Source: Beroe forskalii (taxonomy: Eukaryota > Ctenophora > Nuda > Beroida > Beroidae). From it: a DNA stretch of 64,000 nucleotides. The notes beneath the pieces are model-generated. The model was not told the origin of the DNA. It saw nothing but the letters and a program-made list of their open reading frames with translations, and ran no database searches. A program made the translations under genes and the position numbers. Positions 57,126 to 64,000 of this stretch are shown in pieces. Location: NCBI GenBank assembly GCA_011033025.1, contig WFMF01000093.1, forward strand, positions 186,001-250,000. Reading direction: 5' to 3'. Position 1 is the stretch's first letter, and the number at the start of each line of letters is the position of its first letter.

Positions 57126-58268
57126 AAGCCCGTCCTGTCAAGTGTCACCTGTCCTGTCAAGCAAGTCACCCGTCCTGTCAAGTGTCAGTCTGTCCTGTCA
57201 GTAAGTCACCCGTCCTGTCATAAGTGATCCGTCCTGTCAACTAAGTCACCCGTCCTGTCAAGTAAGCCGTCCTGTCAAGTAAGTGATCCGTCCTGTCAAG
57301 TAAGTCACCCGTCCTGTCAAGTAAGTCATCCGTCCTGTTAAGTGAGTCACCCGTCCTGTCAAGTGAGTCACCCGTCCTGTCAAGTAAGTCACCCGTCCTG
57401 TCAAGTAAGTCACCCGTCCTGTCAAGTAAGTCACCCGTCCTGTCAAGTGAGTCACCCGTCCTGTCAAGTCACCCGTCCTGTCAAGTAAGTCACCTGTCCT
57501 GTCAAGTAAGTCACCTGTCCTGTCAAGTAAGTCACCTGTCCTGTCAAGTAAGTCACCCGTCCTGTCAAGTAAGTGATCCGTCCTGTCAAGTAAGTCACCC
57601 GTCCTGTCAAGTAAGTCACCCGTCCTGTCAAGTTATTCACCCGTCCTGTCAAGTAAGTCACCCGTCCTGTCAAGTAAGTCACCCGCCCTGTCAAGTAAGT
57701 CATCCGTCCTGTCAAGTAAGTCACCCGTTCTGTCAAGTCACTTACCCGTCCTGTCAAGTAAGTCACCCGTCCTGTCAAGTGAGTCACCCGTCCTGTCAAG
57801 TAAGTCACCCGTCCTGTCAAGTGAGTCACCCGTCCTGTCAAGTAAGTCACCCGTCCTGTCAAGTAAGTCACCCGTCCTGTCAAGTAAGTCACCCGTCCTG
57901 TCAAGTAAGTCACCCGTCCTGTCAAGTAAGTCACCCGTCCTGTCAAGTAAGTCAACCTTCCTGTCAAGTAAGTCACCCGTCCTGTCAAGTAAGTCACCCG
58001 TCCTGTCAAGTAAGTGATCCGTCCTGTCAAGTAAGTCACCCGTCCTGTCAAGTAAGTCACCCGTCCTGTCAAGTAAGTCACCCGTCCTGTCAAGTAAGTC
58101 ACCCGTCCTGTCAAGTAAGTCACCCGTCCTGTCAAGTAAGTCACCCGTCCTGTCAAGTAAGTCACCCGTCCTGTCAAGTAAGTCACCCGTCCTGTCAAGT
58201 AAGTCACCCGTCCTTTCAAGTTAGTCACCCGTCCTGTCAAGAAAGTTACCTGTCCTTTCAATAAAGTC
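57126..58268. repeat. 21-bp satellite array, about 54 units
   Basis: Unit AAGTAAGTCACCCGTCCTGTC with few variants (GTGATCC for GTCACCC in some units, short deletions near the gap). Since 21 is divisible by three, long open frames appear on both strands (VTYLTGR and SHPSCQV heptads); these are artefacts of the repeat. Most units contain CAAGTAAGT on the plus strand. Confidence 0.95.
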
Positions 58269-58299
58269 ATCAACTGTATGAAAAGATACATTAATTTTT

Positions 58300-59640
58300 A
58301 GTGATTTCATGAAACTTCATTTTGTGACATGTGATGTCGACATTGACCAGAAAGCCAGAATCTCCACTTGATCTCTGAATAGCTGAAAGTAGCTGAATCT
58401 AAGTCTCACCAAATCAATTGTTTCTTCTTTGCTTCAAAATCTGCTTTTGAATATAATATCTTTGTTAAGGAATAGAACTCATCTCAAGATGACTTGTAAT
58501 TTCTATTTTTAAGTCCTTAGGTCATTTAGAACTACATGCTAAGTCAGAAATCATTATTATTTGAGATGTCACTATACTCTCCAGGAATTATATTTGATAA
58601 TACTCGGGAGTTCAAAAATCATTAGTCATAAACATAAACCAATAAACCATAAGTCAACACCAAATTTCTCGGGTGCCTTGGTCCCATTTTCCAATTTAAA
58701 CCTTACTACCTGTACCGTCGAACGTTATAAAATTAATAAAACCCTCACACTGTGAGACCTGTGAAAACGACCTCGCACAGCTCAGGCGATATATATTAAC
58801 ATATTACCTTACGAGACAAATTTACAAGATACGAATTTGAGGATTTTTCAAAAAAAATACCCACATTTTTGTTGCCCTCAAAATTTCAAATTACGTCATC
58901 CTCATACTTTAACATTCGTAATATTCCCGAAATGTCCCCAAATGTCGGACCCCAAAATTTCGATCCCCGCAATTATTGTTCCTTTTAAATTCATTTCCTA
59001 AGGTAAAACTTCATCTACAAAGCTATATTAAACTATCTTACATGATCTATAGAAATTTTGCGCCTCTACGTTTCAAATTTTGAGAGGAAACACCAGACTT
59101 AATTTTCACAGACCTGAAAATCACGGACATTAGTATTGCGGACAAAATTTCTCGGTCCATAATATTCACGCTCAGCGTGACTGTAATGTCCGTGATAATT
59201 ATGTCCGATAAGGTATCTTACCTGGTTTCAAGGGACATTTCCCCTCGGTCATAACTGAAGTGTATTGCCCACGGGTTTCCCAGCCCTCCTTACTGAAAAG
59301 GAGTTGGATAGTGGAACTAACATCACTTACTGCTTTAGTATACATACTGGCAAACTGTATTCTGTATACTGTATACTGTTCAGTGAATACTGTATAATGT
59401 GTACTGTTCAGTGTTCACTGTATAGTGAATACTGTGAGGGTTATGGTAAGGTTGAGGGTTTGGGTGAGTTCTGGTGGAATCGGATGGAACCACCCAAAAC
59501 CATCTGAACCCACCCGAAACAAGCGGAACCAGGCGATGGGTTCGGGTGGTTTCAGGTGGGTTCGGTGGTTTCCGGCTGATTCAGGAGGTTTCGGGTTGAT
59601 TCAGGTGGTTCCTGCTTTTAGTATCAACGCTTGATATTGA
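58300..59640. other. No gene recognised
   Basis: Includes a short inverted repeat CACGGACATTA/TAATGTCCGTG (59124-59134 and 59185-59195) with a CACGCT/AGCGTG hairpin inside, a patch of degenerate TGTATACTGT repeats at 59357-59432 and GT-rich GGTTTCGGG-type repeats at 59480-59610. Confidence 0.45.
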
Positions 59641-59670
59641 CTTATCCATTTATGTAAAACATATTTTTAC

Positions 59671-59951
59671 CTGAAATCTAGTCCAGTATCAAAGCGGTCA
59701 CAGTAGTCAACCAGAAACTCGCAGTAGGTTACAGTCTTTCTTGTGCCGTCTCCTTGTGCCGTCAACATACAGACATCTGGGTTTTCACGAGGGCTCCACT
59801 CTGTATCACAATCAAAGGAATTGTTGCATTCTCCACAAGTCGGCCTCCAGAGGAGACTCAGTAGGACAAACAGGAGGCTCAGGCCTGAGAGAGAAGCAGG
59901 TGTTTCAGAAAGTGGTATGGAGAAACAGATGTGGACGGGAGCACTCAGCAC
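59671..59951 (-). CDS. First or early exon of a secreted Cys-rich (Kazal-like?) protein
   Basis: On the minus strand a Met at 59951 opens a frame whose residues 22-34 form a hydrophobic stretch (GLSLLFVLLSLLW). It is followed by CGECNNSFDCDTEWSPRENP, then DVCMLTAQGDGTRKTVTYCE and FLVDYCDRFDTGLDF. The exon ends at a consensus donor CAG|GTAAAA (59671/59670). C-x(n)-P-x-V-C, a Gly/Asp/Thr turn, T-Y-C and a last C fit the spacing style of Kazal-type inhibitor domains but not tightly. An acceptor-like TGCTTCTCTCTCAG precedes the hydrophobic stretch (59885), so the exon could instead run 59671-59884. Plus-strand frames here are shadows. Confidence 0.5.
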
Positions 59952-59978
59952 AGAATAAGCGGTTACAGGTCGAAGTGG

Positions 59979-60080
59979 TGACCGTATACCGCAACTTACA
60001 TGGTCGAGGAGACAGCCGAGACTGTGTAAGTTGGATAATGGACGAGGCGTGCCGAGTTCATTATCGTAGGTATACGGTCA
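59979..60080. repeat. Multi-arm hairpin, site C (two inner hairpins)
   Basis: Perfect 12-bp outer arms TGACCGTATACC/GGTATACGGTCA, extendable imperfectly to about 59960-60099. The first inner hairpin, 59993-60032 (AACTTACA/TGTAAGTT), has apex GA-GGA-GACA-GCC-GA. The second, 60034-60065 (GATAATG/CATTATC), has apex GA-GGC-GT-GCC-GA. Confidence 0.75.
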
Positions 60081-60277
60081 CAGCTGAGATCGTGGAACCG
60101 GATTACACCCCGACCAGAAATAACTGGGACCTACTATTCTCTGACCAAACAACAGTATTCCCTCCAATTCGGGTCTGACGACCCTCGTCCGGATTCAACG
60201 CTTAAGTAGATTTGTAAAATCCTTTATAAAATCAAATTTCATTCTAAGCTTTTTTGCACTGTTATTCAGTGCTGACC

Positions 60278-60363
60278 GTATAACCAAACTTACACGGTCG
60301 CTAAAACAAGCTTGGGAGGGGTATAACCAAACTTACACGGTCGCTTAAACAAGCATGGGAGGG
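60278..60363. repeat. 43-bp direct tandem pair
   Basis: Two adjacent copies of a unit starting GTATAACCAAACTTACACGG and ending in GGGAGGG, differing at two bases. ACCGT/ACGGT at the unit edge echoes the outer arms of site C. Confidence 0.85.
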
Positions 60364-60370
60364 GTATAAT

Positions 60371-60556
60371 ATACGCTTAGAGCATGGCTGGGAATGCGCT
60401 AATAGAAATTATTGCACGAGGCGTAGACGAGTGCAATAATTTGTATTGTCGCACGAGGAGCAGGCCGAGTGCGACAATACCAAATTATTGCACGAGGCGA
60501 AGCCGAGTGCAATAATTTTATTAGCGTCATGACCATTTGCCATGCTCTTAGTGTAT
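60371..60556. repeat. Multi-arm hairpin, site B (three inner hairpins)
   Basis: Imperfect outer arms (60371-60388 and 60539-60556, sharing GAGCATGGC) enclose three back-to-back hairpins with perfect 12-bp arms: 60406-60442 and 60482-60518 (both AAATTATTGCAC) and between them 60443-60480 (GTATTGTCGCAC). Apices are GA-GGC-GTA-GAC-GA, GA-GGAGCAGGCC-GA and GA-GGC-GAA-GCC-GA. Confidence 0.85.
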
Positions 60557-60699
60557 TAGCCAATGTGAGGAGTGCAATATTACTTATTATTGCACGCCTA
60601 CAAGTAACCTCAAAATTGGCTAATGTGGGTTATTCATGGGTTATTGGGAAGTTGGAATCAGGTTGTGGAACATAATTGATGCCCTAGTTTTAGTAGTTT

Positions 60700-61600
60700 T
60701 GTTGACATACCTATTATGTTTCCTAGCAATGATTAAGTGAAAGCTTACCTGTTGGACCCGTCATGGTCGTAACTCGTTGTGTACACCTACGTGTATACAC
60801 TATACAGTACGACACCAGCACCTGCAGTCCGCTAATCCAACACCATGTCTTTATTTATGGAAGAGGAGGTCTTTGTGTGAAATGGAAATATAGAAATACC
60901 TTAGTACAGGTAGTGCTCCGCAAATCAACTTGAAGGAACGATATTTGGCTGGAAAAAAATAAGATTTTTCATAACCCTTGTGGTTAAAAGACTTATAAGA
61001 GAACTGATAAGAGCACAGATAAAAATCCGGCTATATAATAAAGGCTATTAAGGTATGAAAAAGTCAATAAGGGGTTCACTGTCACGAAGAGATCTAAAAC
61101 GTTCGAGCGAGACAAATCTAAAAATTATGAGTCCTCGTTGAAAAGTGAATTTATATATTCAGAACCCTGCGACATAATTAAGCATGGAGACAAGCATGGA
61201 GACTTTGCACGGCATCCGAGACAATGCAATCATTCGACTTTGAATAACAGTACCTATTGCTCTTTTGCAAGAAAAGTGTAAATATTCAGCGCTAGAGAAT
61301 TCGCAAAAGAAACCGTCGTTAAAATCGCATTTTGTTGAAGAAGATTGTTGAGTATGTTGGGAGCCCCAGGGATTTGAGACAAAAGCTGAGTTGTTAGCCC
61401 CAGTCTTGCACTTGAATAATGTTACCTGACAAAAGCAAAATGGGCAGGTTAGGGCTCACCGCGCTTTCAAACGAATTTGAATGCTGAATTTTTAATACCT
61501 ACGGAAATTCTGCATACTAAATTTTGAAGACTTGGTAACTTTGAATTCTTAATTGAGATGTAGCATAACATTTTGCATGCAAAGTAACTTAATAGGGCAT
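60700..61600. other. No gene recognised
   Basis: AT-rich. No tandem array and no supported coding frame. Confidence 0.45.
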
Positions 61601-61616
61601 TATGAAAAGCTAATTG

Positions 61617-63565
61617 GGCTAGGGTAAGGAGCCTTTTTCCGGCCGGCCCCCTAATCCGGCCACCCTGAGTCAAAAAAATTCCACTCTTTTTATTTGACAT
61701 TGCTTGCACCAAAAAACAATTTTGTGGGCAACTTTAATCATTTTCCCATGTTCTCTGAAGTTTTCGGGTAAAAGATCGCAAGGATAGGGTCATTTTGCTG
61801 TTGTTAAAAAAATTTACCAGCTAAATCATGATTTTAGCCCAAAAATGTTGTAAAGTTTAAATTTGATATAAAATGTATTTGGAATGTAATTTGAAGTTAA
61901 AATATATTGTGTTATGTTGAATAAAGCCAGTAGATGACCAAATCATCGATTTTAAATCCAAAATGGGCGATTTAACACTTAAAATTGTGTGGCCAGAATT
62001 AGGGACCCAAAATCACAGAGGTCCCTTAATCCGGCCACAATTTTTATTGCATAATTTCATTTAATCTACTGTATCTATAGTTTCTTAACTTTCCGAGGCA
62101 TCCAATTTCAAAAGTTTCAGCTCAAAAAGTTCAAAGACATAGACAAAAATTACTGTGGACGGGAATTAGGGCCCCAAAAATCTAGGGTCCTAAATCCGGC
62201 CAAAGTTTATAATGCAAGTTTATAATGATTCAAGCCATAAACCAAACGTTACATGACGTAATGAATTAGTCTATATTGGTAAAAGCTCGGATTGATGTTC
62301 ATTTTTATCTAAATCTAGCAACTTAAACTATAAATTGAGATGGCCGTAATTAGGGACCCTCCTACCAAGGGTACCTTTTATTCGGCCACCACTCCATAGC
62401 TGTTTTTACATATCAGAGCAGCATGCAAATTATTGAAAATGATCCACAACGTTGTTGGATGACATCCTGAATAAACCTAAGTTATTTTCAGATGTGGCAA
62501 ACTCCCAAAAATACTCAAAAATTACCAAAGCCCCCTGAAAAATTAAATTTTGCCCCAAATTAATTTTCTGCTAATTGTCACTTGAAAGATCATTTAAGTT
62601 TCATGGCTAAAGTAGAAAGGTACTGTTAATCCAATAAAAGATTCGTCAACAGTCAGAAATTGTTGCACAAAATCGAAATTTCTGATATTTTTGATGGTAT
62701 ACACACCAAAATGCAAGTTTATGTTTCAAATTAAGGCATGGGAATGCTTTTAGGTGAAAAATCGAGTATATATAGACGTTGTATTTCTTTAGGGGCAGAA
62801 AATAATCAGAAAAGCCTGCAGATGTGTGTTACATCTGTGTAATTCGGATGTTGAATTTGTAAGAAATTTTATATGCAAGAATTTTAACTTGAAATCGTTT
62901 TTGGCGATTCTCTGACATACCACAATCTAAATATAACATCACATCTAATGTGAGAATACTTAATATTGCTCCTTTGTGGTTAATAAGGGTGTTATTGCAA
63001 GTGGCCGGAATAAGGTACCCATAACCCAGAAGGGGACCTAATTCCGACCGGCCCTCAACTCACTTTCCTTGTCATTACCGTTACTTTTACCTATAAGAGG
63101 TAAAAGAAAAGGGTTTTCAATACTGTGGGAATCCGTCTATATGGTATGCAAACTTCATTTACGACATTTTATTCTTAGTTGAAAGTGACCTATCTTTGGA
63201 AGCCAAAAAATCACTGTACCCGATAGAGCTATGCAGTAAAATTTCAATTTTGAGTAGAAGAAAGGTGAAATTTATAGGCAGAACAAAAGTCTTTGCTCTA
63301 AGATCAGTAGTTTAAGAAATATTTTGCGTGGCCGGAATTAGGCTCAAATGACCGGAATTAGGCCAGGGCCCTAATTCCGGCCATTTCCGAAAATTGGCCA
63401 AAAAAGTATCAAAAATCTATAATTTTCAAATTTTTTTGATAGAATTGATAACTTCAATCATTTTCCTACCATATTCAACTATTTCCAAGGTTAAAAACCT
63501 TCCCACATAGATGAAACACGATTTTTAAAAAAATTGGTACAAAAATGGCCGGAAATAGGTCACTC
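61617..63565. repeat. Field of palindromic GGCCGGAATTAGGG boxes
   Basis: At least five box pairs in inverted orientation, 30-60 bp each: 61988-62039, 62154-62201, 62341-62389, 63001-63055 and 63328-63383. Single or degenerate boxes lie at 61637-61663 and 63546-63560. Left half type TGGCCGGAATTAGGG(A/C)CC, right half GGTCCCTAATTCCGGCCA. Sequence between boxes is AT-rich and non-coding. It looks like an element or satellite in which a short palindrome is the conserved part. Confidence 0.7.
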
Positions 63566-64000
63566 TACCCTAGGACATTGAACTTTAGAATCCTGTCTCG
63601 TTTATTCTGGGACTTTCGCCTTTCGTTTGGCATGGCGTATAACGATGGATCCCAAACCAAAGGCGACTACCTTTCATTGTGGGTGTGCCCCTTTAAAAGT
63701 TCAAAGCTCTCAAAGTCATTGCATAGAGAGCCGTCAGCACTTTTTGGGTTATTTTTTGACCCCCTTTCCCCCGCCTGTCAGCGTTTGTCATCAGATAAGA
63801 GCACATATTTAGCATGAATCAGGGAACAAAACAAAACACTTTGGATATAAAGGTAGCACTTCAAAAGGGTAAAATCAGTAGTAATCCAAAACAGACATTA
63901 AATTCCTGATATCAGAATAACGGGCGTTAGTATTTAAAAGATATAACATCCCCCTCTCTTCTCTCAAAAGTTGAACACGATTCATAGAGCAACAAACTGT
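63566..64000. other. No gene recognised
   Basis: A plus-strand frame at 63545-63817 has no recognisable domain. Confidence 0.4.

Noticed and set aside
57126..58268. CRISPR array
   Set aside because: Units are immediately adjacent with no unique spacers, and the genome is eukaryotic.
57464..58291. 275-codon open frame (minus) and 161-codon frame (plus) in the 21-bp array
   Set aside because: The unit length is a multiple of three and has no stop in these frames, so the openness is automatic. No leader, domain or splice support.
59741..60178. 145-codon plus-strand frame
   Set aside because: Runs antisense to the cysteine-rich exon and through hairpin site C; composition is not protein-like.

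Overview
The window looks like an AT-rich, repeat-dense stretch of an invertebrate animal nuclear genome. The evidence is (a) GT-AG introns splitting a WD40-like protein gene into short, phase-compatible exons, (b) a decayed rhodopsin-family 7TM receptor with an ectodomain of LDL-receptor class A repeats, a metazoan architecture, and (c) many fold-back and terminal-inverted-repeat elements. I cannot name the phylum. There is one assembly gap of 100 N (57026-57125). Most listed open frames are chance or repeat-derived.

Layout. 1-9.8 kb is mainly non-coding mobile or fold-back DNA: diverged tandem units (1040-2066), a 780-bp element with perfect 27-bp terminal inverted repeats (4624-5403), and a 2.5-kb element with perfect 33-bp terminal inverted repeats (6095-8602) containing a multi-arm hairpin. 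9.8-15 kb holds dispersed copies of a family-specific repeat and fragments of decayed coding sequence. 14.9-39.0 kb is dominated by a long inverted duplication: arms 14889-20465 and 33474-38972, spacer about 13 kb. The arms carry several exon-like open frames conserved on both sides. The spacer holds further duplicated, exon-like segments (22.4/23.5 kb, 25.0-25.5 kb, 27.5-30.4 kb). 38975-44351 contains two copies of a tandem-repeat-filled element, the first of which sits exactly at the end of the right arm. 45.9-49.3 kb is the LDLa/7TM receptor relic. 50.9-52.2 kb is fold-back and tandem DNA. 52.56-56.89 kb is the best intact gene, with at least seven exons and a WD40-like propeller. It is followed by the gap and a 1.1-kb array of 21-bp units. 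59.67-59.95 kb (minus) is a signal-peptide-like, cysteine-rich exon. 61.6-63.6 kb is a field of palindromic boxes.

The most interesting structure is a recurrent DNA hairpin family at 6959-7097, 54428-54608, 55173-55347, 59979-60080 and 60371-60556, with a simpler relative at 22242-22315. In each main case an outer inverted repeat encloses two or three inner hairpins. The arms differ from site to site but remain self-complementary. Nearly all inner hairpins share one apex: a GA dinucleotide on both sides of a short GC stem, usually closed by a GAA triloop. That apex contains or resembles GCGAAGC, the known exceptionally stable DNA mini-hairpin. Conserved apex, variable but complementary arms and clustering inside an outer stem are what one would expect of a structure-recognised single-strand DNA element. 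That function is inference.
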